Program-made: the position numbers and the translations under genes
Assembly: GCA_937916005.1 (NCBI GenBank)
Contig: CALGIA010000558.1
Coordinates: 1-16,214 of the forward strand
DNA length: 16,214 nucleotides
Direction of reading: 5' to 3'
DNA from: an uncultured Rhodospirillaceae bacterium
Lineage (GTDB): Bacteria > Pseudomonadota > Alphaproteobacteria > MPNO01
Notes under the pieces: model-generated
Seen by the model: only the letters and a program-made list of their open reading frames with translations
Databases searched by the model: none
Told to the model about the DNA's origin: nothing
In this document: piece by piece, positions 6,311 to 13,316 of the stretch
Layout of the letters: the number at the start of each line of letters is the position of its first letter
How positions within the stretch are numbered: the first letter of the stretch is position 1

Positions 6311-6859
6311 ATGGAACCCAGAATTCCACCATTGAGTCCCGACGAGCTGTCCGAACGTCAGAAGGAACTGTTCGACGCCATCGGCGGCCCCCGGGGAGGC
6401 GTGGTCCGGGGCCCGTTCGCCATCTGGCTCAGGCATCCGGATCTGGTCGAAAAGGCCAATGAACTGGGCAATCATCTGCGCGAGGGAACCGATGTCCCGC
6501 AGAAGCTGTCCGAGCTCGCCATCCTGGTGACGGCCCGGGCCTGGACGGCGCGCTACGAATGGTTCGCGCACGAAAAGACCGCCGTCAAATGCGGGCTGAA
6601 CACAAAGATCATCGACGCGATCCGGGCGGGGGAAACACCCGTGTTCCACGACCCGCGGGAAGAATGCGTCTACAAGGTCACGGCGGAACTGCACGGGGAC
6701 CATGAAATTTCCGACCCCACCTACAAGGCGGCCGTCGCGGCCATGGGCGAAGACCAGGTCATCGATCTGGTCGCGATCATCGGCTTCTACACCATGGTGG
6801 CCATCACCCTGAACGCCTTCAACGCGCCCCTCCCCGACGGGGCGGAGGAGCCGTTTTAA
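6311..6859 (+). CDS. Carboxymuconolactone decarboxylase (CMD) family protein
   Basis: A 182-residue all-helical protein of the CMD/AhpD superfamily. The diagnostic segment is ELAILVTARAWTARYEWFAH (about residues 68-87), followed by CGL and an IDAIRAGETP segment. An N-terminal extension of about 60 residues holds GPFAIWLRHPDLV, typical of the longer family branch. There is no CxxC, so AhpD-like peroxidase chemistry is unlikely; the E83/H87 pair may be catalytic or structural. It is clearly paralogous to the protein at 10411-10956: the same layout of GG-P-GG, a W-x-x-R/I-x-P segment and the CMD core. It starts 12 nt after the cupin with AAAGG at 6297-6301, and is the last gene of the amidohydrolase operon. 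The next gene is 126 nt away with its own control region. Confidence 0.88.
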   Translation: MEPRIPPLSPDELSERQKELFDAIGGPRGGVVRGPFAIWLRHPDLVEKANELGNHLREGTDVPQKLSELAILVTARAWTARYEWFAHEKTAVKCGLNTKIIDAIRAGETPVFHDPREECVYKVTAELHGDHEISDPTYKAAVAAMGEDQVIDLVAIIGFYTMVAITLNAFNAPLPDGAEEPF

Positions 6860-6886
6860 GGAGTTTCGGCGGAGGCGCTAAGGCGG

Positions 6887-6919
6887 GTTTCATAAAAGCT
6901 TCATGAAACCGTCACAAAA
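6887..6919 (+). promoter_or_regulatory. Three-unit Pho-box-like repeat (putative PhoB site)
   Basis: Three consecutive 11-bp units, GTTTCATAAAA, GCTTCATGAAA and CCGTCACAAAA, fit the PhoB half-site pattern CTGTCATAWAW in 9, 7 and 9 of 11 positions. The 11-bp period and the TCAT/TCAC plus AAA alternation are what PhoB boxes look like. A weak -10-like TAGGGT lies at 6937-6942. The array is upstream of the three-TM protein at 6986 on the same strand. Phosphate-starvation control is inferred, not shown. Confidence 0.5.
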
Positions 6920-6985
6920 GAGTCGCCGGCCATGGCTAGGGTTCCCCAACGCAAAAATTGCAATAATCGGGACCAGTAGTCAGCC

Positions 6986-7513
6986 ATGAGTGAGACCCAC
7001 GATATCGATCCAACAACCCTGTCGATTATGCTGTCATCCTTGCATGACGTGCAGAACGCCATTCGCTCTTACGATACCAAGGCCCAGGTCGTCAGCATCG
7101 GCTTTATCTTTTCATTGGGCCTTATAACCACAGTAGGCGCACTCGCACCTGAAGTTCCGCGATTCACAGTGGCTCTGGTGCTTTTTTCCTGGGTGATGGG
7201 CGTGCTGCCGGTCATGCTGTTCGGCTATGTCCTCTATCCATCCCGCAGCATGGCGCCAAAACTGGGAACCAAAGTCGACAACCTGCAACGCAGCTATTAC
7301 CTGCTCAATGAGCGCTACCCCATTCTGGATGACTTTATTGCGGCGTTCGATCAAAGCGACTGGAAAATCGAGCTGGCCTATGAAATTCAGAAAAGCTCCC
7401 TGCTACGGGACATGAAACGAAGACGTTTTGTGTGGGCTCTCAGAATTGCGGGGCTCTCCTATGCCCTCATGTTCCTCGTGCAGCTCCTCCGTTCGGTGGA
7501 CATGATTTCATAA
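6986..7513 (+). CDS. Three-TM membrane protein resembling Pycsar effectors (PycTM / DUF5706-like)
   Basis: A 175-residue protein. Residues 20-33 read LHDVQNAIRSYDTK, then A and the first hydrophobic helix (about 35-53), a second helix (about 60-83, ending FGYVLYPS), a soluble segment of about 65 residues, and a third helix (about 150-168) after ELAYEIQKSSLLRDMKRRR. The D-x-KA motif entering the first helix, the short helical hairpin, and the E-L-A-x-x-I plus KR-rich lead into a last helix match the Pycsar effector membrane family. Those proteins sense cyclic CMP or UMP and damage the inner membrane during phage infection. No cyclase is in the window, so a defence role is uncertain. The start lacks a strong ribosome-binding site. 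A Pho-box-like array lies 66 bp upstream. Confidence 0.65.
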   Translation: MSETHDIDPTTLSIMLSSLHDVQNAIRSYDTKAQVVSIGFIFSLGLITTVGALAPEVPRFTVALVLFSWVMGVLPVMLFGYVLYPSRSMAPKLGTKVDNLQRSYYLLNERYPILDDFIAAFDQSDWKIELAYEIQKSSLLRDMKRRRFVWALRIAGLSYALMFLVQLLRSVDMIS

Positions 7514-7563
7514 GTTAGAGCCCTTCCAAACCGCGTCATTTTGTCCGAAGGAGCCGGCATTGC

Positions 7564-8007
7564 ATGCCGATATCTTGCCGCCGGCGGGAAACTGCACTAT
7601 GCCATTCCGTCATGAATACCGAGCATGAAGATAATATTTGGCGGGAGCGCCGTTCGGTCCTGGGATCCGCCGCGCGGGGATTCCGCAACCGTTGCCCCAA
7701 CTGCGGCAAGGGCAAGCTCCTGCCGGTTTATCTGCGGCCCCATGACATCTGTTCCTTCTGCCGGGAACCCAATGGACGCATCATGGCCCATGATGCGCCG
7801 CCCTATATCACCATCCTGATCGTCGGACACATCATCGCCCCCCTGATGCTGTTCTGGGAGAACAATTCGACGCCGCCCTTCTGGGCCCATTACGCGGCCT
7901 GGATGACGGCGGCGCTGGTGTTGACGCTATTGCTGCTGCCGCGCGTCAAGGGTGCCTGGATCGGTTTGATGTGGGCGTTGCGGCTGAACGGCAACGAAGT
8001 TCAATAA
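7564..8007 (+). CDS. DUF983 family membrane protein with zinc-ribbon-like cysteines
   Basis: A 147-residue protein. RCPNCGKGKLLPVYL and, about 20 residues on, CSFCREPN give two CxxC pairs, a probable zinc ribbon. Then HDAPPYITILIVG opens the first of two hydrophobic helices, and LLLPRVKGAWIGLMWAL closes the domain; LLPRVKGA is the DUF983 hallmark. The function of the family is not established; it is an inner-membrane protein common in Alphaproteobacteria. The ATG at 7564 has AAGGAG at 7548-7553 (10-nt spacing). An in-frame ATG at 7612 would give a more typical N-terminus (MNTEHED) but has no ribosome-binding site. It is convergent with the histidine kinase, with only 19 bp between their ends. 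Confidence 0.85.
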   Translation: MPISCRRRETALCHSVMNTEHEDNIWRERRSVLGSAARGFRNRCPNCGKGKLLPVYLRPHDICSFCREPNGRIMAHDAPPYITILIVGHIIAPLMLFWENNSTPPFWAHYAAWMTAALVLTLLLLPRVKGAWIGLMWALRLNGNEVQ

Positions 8008-8026
8008 TCGATTTCAGCAAATCAGG

Positions 8027-10183
8027 TCAGCAAATGAAGAAGGTGCGATCTCGGGGCAGGTCCCCGAGCAGGGCCTCCAATGTTTCGGCCAAGTCGGCTT
8101 TGCGATAGGGCTTGCGAATAAAATTCGGCTGCATCTTCAGGCTGAAGAAATCCGGCAGCTCTCCATCGGGATAGCCCGAACTATAGACAATCTTCAAATG
8201 AGGCGATCTCCGTTGCGCCGTTTCGGCGAGTTCGATGCCGCTGGTCCCGCCGGGCAGCACGATATCGGTAAACAGCACGTCGATATGGGGGTTTTCCTCC
8301 AACAGGGTCAATGCGGCGGCGGAATCTTCCGCCTCAAGCGTGTCATGGCCGAGTTGCAGCAAAAGCATGACGACCAGTTTTCGTACATCGGCATCGTCCT
8401 CGACCACCAGGATGGTCGCGTCGGCCGTTTTCCCGAGCGGGGCATCATCCGCACCGGACCGGTCCAGCTCCGGGATGATCTCATCGTCGGCGCGCGGCAG
8501 GAAAATCAAGATGCACGTGCCCTGCCCGGCCTTGCTAAGGATTTCCACGAAACCGCCGGACTGTTCCACGAACCCGTGCACCATGCTGAGGCCGAGCCCG
8601 GTGCCCTCGCCGACATCCTTGGTGGTGAAGAACGGCTCGAACACCCGGTTGAGGACATCGGCGGACATGCCGCAGCCCGTGTCGGACACCTGAAGCTTTA
8701 CAAAATCTCCGGGGCTGAGGCCAGGATGATTGGCAAGCCGCCGGTCGTCCAGAACCTGGTTGGACACGGTAAAAGTAATCGTCCCGCCCTGGGGCATGGC
8801 GTCGGAAGCGTTCAGCGCAAGATTGAGCAACGCGCCCTCGATCTGTCCCGCATCGGCCAGAACCGGCCAGATTTCGGTTCCGCTTGCAGCGTCGGTTTCG
8901 ATGCTCGTCTCAATGGCAATGGTTTCGCCCAGCGTGCGCTGAAGCATATCGCGCATTCCCAGCACCAGCTTATCGGCGTTCACGCGCCCCACTTCGAGAG
9001 TCTGCTTGCGTGAGAATGCCAGCAATTGCCGGGTCAGTTCCGACCCGCGCATGGCGCCCTTCATGGCCGAATTCAGGAATTTTTTCGGACCGTCTTCCGT
9101 CAGGGTATCAAGCACCATCTCAAGATTGCCGACGATCACCATCAGCAGATTATTGAATTCATGGGCGACGCCGCCGGTGAGCTGGCCGACAGCCTCCATC
9201 TTCTGCGCCTGACGAAGCTGATCCTCCATCCTGCGTTGCTCGGTGACGTCGGTCTCGACGGTGCCCACGCCGATCGTCTTGCCGTCGCCGTCAAAGACCG
9301 GAAACTTGGTCACCTTCAGCCGGTGGTTCGACCCGTCCCGGAACCCGATGTCCTGTTCCCAATCGAGGGTGACATTTTCCACGGCCACGCGCCGTTCGGA
9401 CGCCGCAATCGGATCGGCGATTTCCCTAGGGAGCATCTCATGGACGGTCTTGCCGATCCTTGTCTCCGGACCGTCGCCGAACCATTCGCCATACCGCTTG
9501 TTGAAAAACTGGAATCTGCCCTCCGGGTCCTTCAGGAAAATTGCCGTCGGGCTATTGTCGACGATGGCCCGGAACCGTTCTTCGCTCGCGCGCAGGGCTT
9601 CCTCGGCGCGCAGATGTTCAGTATTGTCCATACCGACGCTGCCGATGGCGATGATTTCGCCGTCGCTCCCGCGGACCGGGAATTTCAGGGTGGTCCAGCT
9701 CGCAATTTGCCCATCGGGGCGTTGCACATGGGTCACACCCTCGACAACCTCGCCAGTCGCCAGGACTTTCCGGTCCTGCAGGACCACGTCATCCGCGGCG
9801 TCGCTGGACATGATATCATGGGGCGTCAGGCCGCTGAGGTCTTCGGACGTGACGTTTCTGATGCCGCTGAACGCCATGTTCGCCAGGATGTAGCGACCGT
9901 TGATATCCTTCAGATTGATCACCAGCGGCGCGTGATCGATGATCGCCTTGAGCATGCCCTCGCTGTAGCGCAACGCCTGCTGCGCCTCGACCTGGCCGGT
10001 GATGTCCTTCAGGCTCGGGTCAAAGGGCACATTATCGATGATCGCGCGCATGCGCGCTTCGCTTTGGACCAGGTCGCGCATTTCATCAACATGCCGGCGT
10101 TCGGCAAGTTCCAACTCATCGACCCGCGCGCGCAGCCGCGCGAGTTCATCTTCCGTCCCGCCGTGATTATCCGAATCGACCAT
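8027..10183 (-). CDS. PAS-containing hybrid histidine kinase with C-terminal receiver
   Basis: A 718-residue soluble sensor kinase with no membrane segment. Residues 10-40 are a coiled coil. Next is a collapsed PAS relic (about 44-71), then two full PAS domains (about 75-195 and 205-330) with the repeated pattern AIIDHAPLVINLKD / AIVDNSPTAIFLKD. HisKA follows with the phospho-acceptor H341 in VAHEFNN. The ATPase domain has LNLALNASDAMP (N box), DTGCGM with D501 (G1) and EGTGLGLS (G2). The receiver begins TILVVEDD and has phospho-acceptor D640 in LFTDIVLP, then YSSGYP and the RKPY lysine. The layout is that of cytosolic hybrid kinases that pass phosphate on to a separate phosphotransfer protein; neither signal nor target is in the window. 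ATG 10183 is preferred over an upstream in-frame GTG at 10216; both have weak ribosome-binding sites. Confidence 0.93.
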   Translation of the reverse strand: MVDSDNHGGTEDELARLRARVDELELAERRHVDEMRDLVQSEARMRAIIDNVPFDPSLKDITGQVEAQQALRYSEGMLKAIIDHAPLVINLKDINGRYILANMAFSGIRNVTSEDLSGLTPHDIMSSDAADDVVLQDRKVLATGEVVEGVTHVQRPDGQIASWTTLKFPVRGSDGEIIAIGSVGMDNTEHLRAEEALRASEERFRAIVDNSPTAIFLKDPEGRFQFFNKRYGEWFGDGPETRIGKTVHEMLPREIADPIAASERRVAVENVTLDWEQDIGFRDGSNHRLKVTKFPVFDGDGKTIGVGTVETDVTEQRRMEDQLRQAQKMEAVGQLTGGVAHEFNNLLMVIVGNLEMVLDTLTEDGPKKFLNSAMKGAMRGSELTRQLLAFSRKQTLEVGRVNADKLVLGMRDMLQRTLGETIAIETSIETDAASGTEIWPVLADAGQIEGALLNLALNASDAMPQGGTITFTVSNQVLDDRRLANHPGLSPGDFVKLQVSDTGCGMSADVLNRVFEPFFTTKDVGEGTGLGLSMVHGFVEQSGGFVEILSKAGQGTCILIFLPRADDEIIPELDRSGADDAPLGKTADATILVVEDDADVRKLVVMLLLQLGHDTLEAEDSAAALTLLEENPHIDVLFTDIVLPGGTSGIELAETAQRRSPHLKIVYSSGYPDGELPDFFSLKMQPNFIRKPYRKADLAETLEALLGDLPRDRTFFIC

Positions 10184-10313
10184 GGGATTCCCGAAAACAG
10201 CCCGCCACTCAAGCACCGGAGCCTATCACAATAATCGCGCGCTACAGTGAAGATAGTAGGCAAATAATACGGGAATAAAAGTCCCATGATAAATTGCTGG
10301 TATAAGTTCGGCA

Positions 10314-10341
10314 TTGGCGGAGCGGCCCGATCGTTTACACT
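10314..10341 (+). promoter_or_regulatory. Possible sigma-70 promoter for the CMD gene at 10411
   Basis: TTGGCG (10314-10319), a 16-nt spacer and TACACT (10336-10341) would start transcription near 10348, leaving a leader of about 60 nt. The match to consensus is partial. The gap 10184-10410 must also hold the divergent kinase promoter, which I could not pick out. Confidence 0.3.
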
Positions 10342-10410
10342 CTCCCCATGGGCCCTGTGACTCCCATACGGCCCCACAAGTAATTAAGTATCAAATTGGA
10401 GGAAACAGAC

Positions 10411-10956
10411 ATGACGCGGATCAGTATTCTCAAGCGCGGCGACATGAACGACGAACAGGGCAAGGTCTATGACGCAGTCGAGGCGGCGGGCGGCCCGTTG
10501 GGCGGACCCTACTGGGCCTATATCCGCAATCCGACGCTGATGCGCCTGGCCCAGGAGGTCAGCAATTGCCTGCGCGCCAGCGACCTGTCCGATCGGGAAC
10601 GGCAGATCGCGGTCCTGACCGTGGTCCGCCACTGGGGCGGCGAATATCCCTGGGCCGTCCAGGTCAAGGCTTCGCTGGCCGCCGGCGTCGATCAGGAAAT
10701 CGTCGATGCCATCAACGCGCGGCAAACGCCAAAGCTGAGCGACCCTCGTGAGAAGGCCGCCCATGAGGTGGCGGGGGAACTGCTCGCCGAGCATGGGCTG
10801 AGCGACGCGACCTACGCAAATGCCGCCAAGCAGTTCGGCGAAGAAGAGCTGGTCGCGCTGGTTGCGGTGATCGGCCAGTTTTCCATGGTCTGCTGCACGG
10901 CCAATGCATTCGACGTCACCCCGCCGGACGCCGAGCCGGCAAGGCTCGCAGACTAA
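10411..10956 (+). CDS. Carboxymuconolactone decarboxylase (CMD) family protein
   Basis: A 181-residue helical protein of the CMD/AhpD superfamily and paralogue of the protein at 6311-6859. It has GGPLGGPYWAYIRNPTLM near residues 27-44 and the CMD core RQIAVLTVVRHWGGEYPWAV (about 64-83). A terminal helical pair LVALVAVIGQFSMVCCTANA follows. As in the paralogue there is no CxxC in the core; an adjacent Cys pair near the C-terminus is not in the catalytic position. A decarboxylase, lactonase-like or hydroperoxide-related activity is possible; none can be chosen. The ATG at 10411 follows GGAGGA (10398-10403) at 7 nt, so the start is firm. The exonuclease gene begins 37 nt downstream on the same strand and may be cotranscribed. 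Confidence 0.88.
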   Translation: MTRISILKRGDMNDEQGKVYDAVEAAGGPLGGPYWAYIRNPTLMRLAQEVSNCLRASDLSDRERQIAVLTVVRHWGGEYPWAVQVKASLAAGVDQEIVDAINARQTPKLSDPREKAAHEVAGELLAEHGLSDATYANAAKQFGEEELVALVAVIGQFSMVCCTANAFDVTPPDAEPARLAD

Positions 10957-10993
10957 AGCAGCCGGGTCCATTAGCCTGTTCCGGACCTTGAGC

Positions 10994-11848
10994 ATGAGGC
11001 GGATCGTCGCCGGATCTTTCGCGGCGGCGGCGTTGTCCGTTGGGTTGATATTTGGCGTCGCCGCCCCGGCAACTTTGTGGACCGCGCTGATCGAGGCGGG
11101 CGTCTCGATGATCCTGATCTGGTTTTGCGCGGACCGCCTGATCGCCGCGCGGCTGAATGATCATAGAAGCCTGCCGGCCCGGCCGGAATTTTTCGATTTT
11201 CAGGCCCGCGATCAGCCCATGCACTGGGACGAAATGGGCGGGCGATCGCTTCGCGATCTGCGCTACGTGGTGTTCGACACGGAAACCACCGGGTTGCGGC
11301 CGTCCCAGGGCGACGAGATCATTTCCATCGCGGCGCTTCGGATCGAAAACGGCGGCATCGACGAGGCCGGCGCATTTTCACGGCTGGTGAACCCCGGACG
11401 CCCTATCCCGGCGGCCTCGACCAGGATACACGGCATCACCAGCGATATGGTCGCCGGGGAAGACGCCATTGGCCAGGTCTTGCCGGATTTCAGGGATTAT
11501 GTGGGCGACGCCATTCTGATTGCCCACAATGCCGCCTTCGACATGAAGTTCCTGCAGTTCAAGGAGCCGGAAACCGGAATTGAAATTTCCAACCTGGTGC
11601 TCGATACCATGTTGATTTCCGTGTTCCTGGATCACGGCTCCCAGGACCATTCCCTCGATTCCCTGGCCCAGAGGGCCGGCATCTCCGTGGAGGGAAGGCA
11701 CACGGCGCTGGGCGACAGCATCGTGACGGCGCGGCTGTTCCTGAAAATGGTCGGGCGGCTGGAAGCGCGCGGCGTCACCACCCTGCGGCAGCTGGTCGAC
11801 GCAAGCGCGGCGATCGAACATGTGCGCAAGATGAGTGAGAAGTTTTAA
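10994..11848 (+). CDS. Membrane-anchored 3'-5' exonuclease (DnaQ/epsilon-like, DEDDh)
   Basis: A 284-residue protein. Two hydrophobic helices (about residues 5-24 and 28-47) anchor it in the membrane, with a short linker to an epsilon-type exonuclease domain (about 88-270). All DEDDh residues are visible: D95 and E97 in FDTETTGL, D183 in AHNAAFDMKF, and H236 with D241 in RHTALGDS. It should therefore be an active metal-dependent 3'-5' nuclease, though its substrate is unknown and it is not the replicative proofreading subunit. ATG 10994 begins just before the first helix; the ribosome-binding site is weak and a TTG at 10988 is possible. The frame is open upstream to 10904, but that would overlap the CMD gene. 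Genes like this recur beside DUF294 and ActP-like symporter genes in proteobacteria. Its stop overlaps that of the convergent DUF294 gene. Confidence 0.88.
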   Translation: MRRIVAGSFAAAALSVGLIFGVAAPATLWTALIEAGVSMILIWFCADRLIAARLNDHRSLPARPEFFDFQARDQPMHWDEMGGRSLRDLRYVVFDTETTGLRPSQGDEIISIAALRIENGGIDEAGAFSRLVNPGRPIPAASTRIHGITSDMVAGEDAIGQVLPDFRDYVGDAILIAHNAAFDMKFLQFKEPETGIEISNLVLDTMLISVFLDHGSQDHSLDSLAQRAGISVEGRHTALGDSIVTARLFLKMVGRLEARGVTTLRQLVDASAAIEHVRKMSEKF

Positions 11849-13314
11849 AAAATATCGCCGCCGAATTCGAAATTGATGCGGTCGCGCAGGGCGTCGATGG
11901 CGCGCAATGACTCGCGCAGGCGGCGTTTGCCGCGCCGGCTGACGGCGTTGAGGCGGACGAAATTCGACACCTCAAATCCGGCCTTGAAATCGGTGAATTG
12001 CTGGCGCAACAGCAGATCGCCGATGATGTTGAACCCCGCATCAAGGTCTTCGAATTCATCCCGGTTGAGTACGCCCCGTTCAAACAGCGCTTTCAGCCGG
12101 TCGCGCGTGTTCACCGCCTCCACGCCTTCGCGCAGCGCCAGCATGCGGACGCACCCGACCAATGGCAGCGTGCCGTGAAGCTTCAGATTGACGCATCCCG
12201 CGTGGTCCGGATCGCCGCGCGCGGTCGCAATGCGGCCGAACCAGCGCAGGGCCGTTCCGTGGTCGGCGTCGCCGATCAGCATCGCCCGCAGAAACGGCTC
12301 GTTGCCGCGCATGATCCCGGTCACGTAGCGGCGCAATTCACGCGCCATGTCCCCGTTGCCCCAGGCGGCGCGAAAATCGAAAAAGATGTCGAAATTCAGC
12401 AACGACATATCGAAGGCCCTGCGGTTCCACTGGTCGATCTGTTCCTTCCACTGGGACATTGTCTTGCGCCAGACCGGGTTGGTGGCCATGACGCCACCGG
12501 TGCAGAGCGGCAAGCCGACCGCATCGAGATCACGGGACAGACCTTCGGCGAGCCTGACGAACCAGGGATCTATAAAGCCGTGTTGATCTTCCGCATAATC
12601 AGACAGGATGAAGCCGTAATCCTGGTCTGGAAACAGGAAATTTTCTCCGCGCCCGCCGGACCCCATGACGATCAGATCGAAATCGACGGGGCAGTCGCCG
12701 TGGCCGTCCCGCATCATGGCGGCGCGGTTGAGATCGGTCAGGCGCCGGTAGATATCGCTGTTGATATGGCTCAGGAGGATCTGGATTTCCGACGCCGGAA
12801 CATTGTCGGACAGGAGCTGTTCGGCCACGTCCACCAGCGCTGCCTTGATATCGCGCAACCCGTCGACGGAATCCTCGCCGGTCAACGAATCGATCATGCC
12901 GACCATCTCGCCGGACGCATTGACCATCAGGTCATTCATGTCGAGCATGCCGCACAGCGATCCGCCGTCATCGATCACCGGCATGTGACGAAACCCGCGC
13001 CGCCGCATCCGGGCAATTGCGATGAACAGGGGATCGTCATCGCGGATGCAGTGAACGTCGCGGGTCATGACGTCGCGGGCGGGTTGCGCCATATCGGCGT
13101 TAAAGGCGATGCGGCGGACAACATCCTGTTCCGTGATAATCCCCAGGGGTCGCCTTCCGCCATCCACAATCACCGTTGCGGTCAGCTTGCCGGCCGACAT
13201 GCGTCCGACGATATCGCCCAGGGCGGTTTCCGGACCCGCTTCGGCCGGGTCGGCAATGGCGTTGTCGCCGACCCGTTTGAAAAATATATCGGTGACCCCG
13301 GTTTCCATGGACAT
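11845..13314 (-). CDS. CBS-domain protein with DUF294 nucleotidyltransferase-like domains
   Basis: A 489-residue cytosolic protein. Two CBS repeats lie at about 15-72 and 78-132 (TATVIVD...PLGIITEQDVVR and RHMPVIDD...CGMLDMNDLM) and would bind an adenine nucleotide. The PF03445-type nucleotidyltransferase-like domain follows (about 160-300) with GSGGRGE at 218-224 and the acidic pair D230/D232 in FPDQDYGFI, as in GlnD. A DUF294 C-terminal helical domain (about 345-485) ends the protein. By analogy with GlnD it may modify or regulate a protein partner; its usual neighbourhood suggests control of the adjacent symporter. The start ATG at 13314 lies 2 nt after the stop (13317-13319) of the upstream gene, implying translational coupling; an ATG two codons in (13308) is an alternative. 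Confidence 0.92.
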   Translation of the reverse strand: MSMETGVTDIFFKRVGDNAIADPAEAGPETALGDIVGRMSAGKLTATVIVDGGRRPLGIITEQDVVRRIAFNADMAQPARDVMTRDVHCIRDDDPLFIAIARMRRRGFRHMPVIDDGGSLCGMLDMNDLMVNASGEMVGMIDSLTGEDSVDGLRDIKAALVDVAEQLLSDNVPASEIQILLSHINSDIYRRLTDLNRAAMMRDGHGDCPVDFDLIVMGSGGRGENFLFPDQDYGFILSDYAEDQHGFIDPWFVRLAEGLSRDLDAVGLPLCTGGVMATNPVWRKTMSQWKEQIDQWNRRAFDMSLLNFDIFFDFRAAWGNGDMARELRRYVTGIMRGNEPFLRAMLIGDADHGTALRWFGRIATARGDPDHAGCVNLKLHGTLPLVGCVRMLALREGVEAVNTRDRLKALFERGVLNRDEFEDLDAGFNIIGDLLLRQQFTDFKAGFEVSNFVRLNAVSRRGKRRLRESLRAIDALRDRINFEFGGDIF

Positions 13315-13316
13315 CT

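Noticed and set aside
8015..8037. Direct repeat TCAGCAAAT spaced 12 bp between the DUF983 and kinase genes
   Set aside because: Only nine bases, one copy lies in the kinase's last codons, and no terminator or binding-site role is evident.
9026..10234. 402-codon plus-strand open frame opposite the histidine kinase
   Set aside because: A typical high-GC antisense shadow; the opposite strand encodes well-conserved kinase and PAS motifs throughout.
11845..13314. DUF294 protein as the cyclase partner of the PycTM-like protein
   Set aside because: It has a GlnD-like GSxGRxE motif and CBS domains, not a class III adenylate/guanylate-cyclase-type fold as in PycC, and lies over 4 kb away in another operon.
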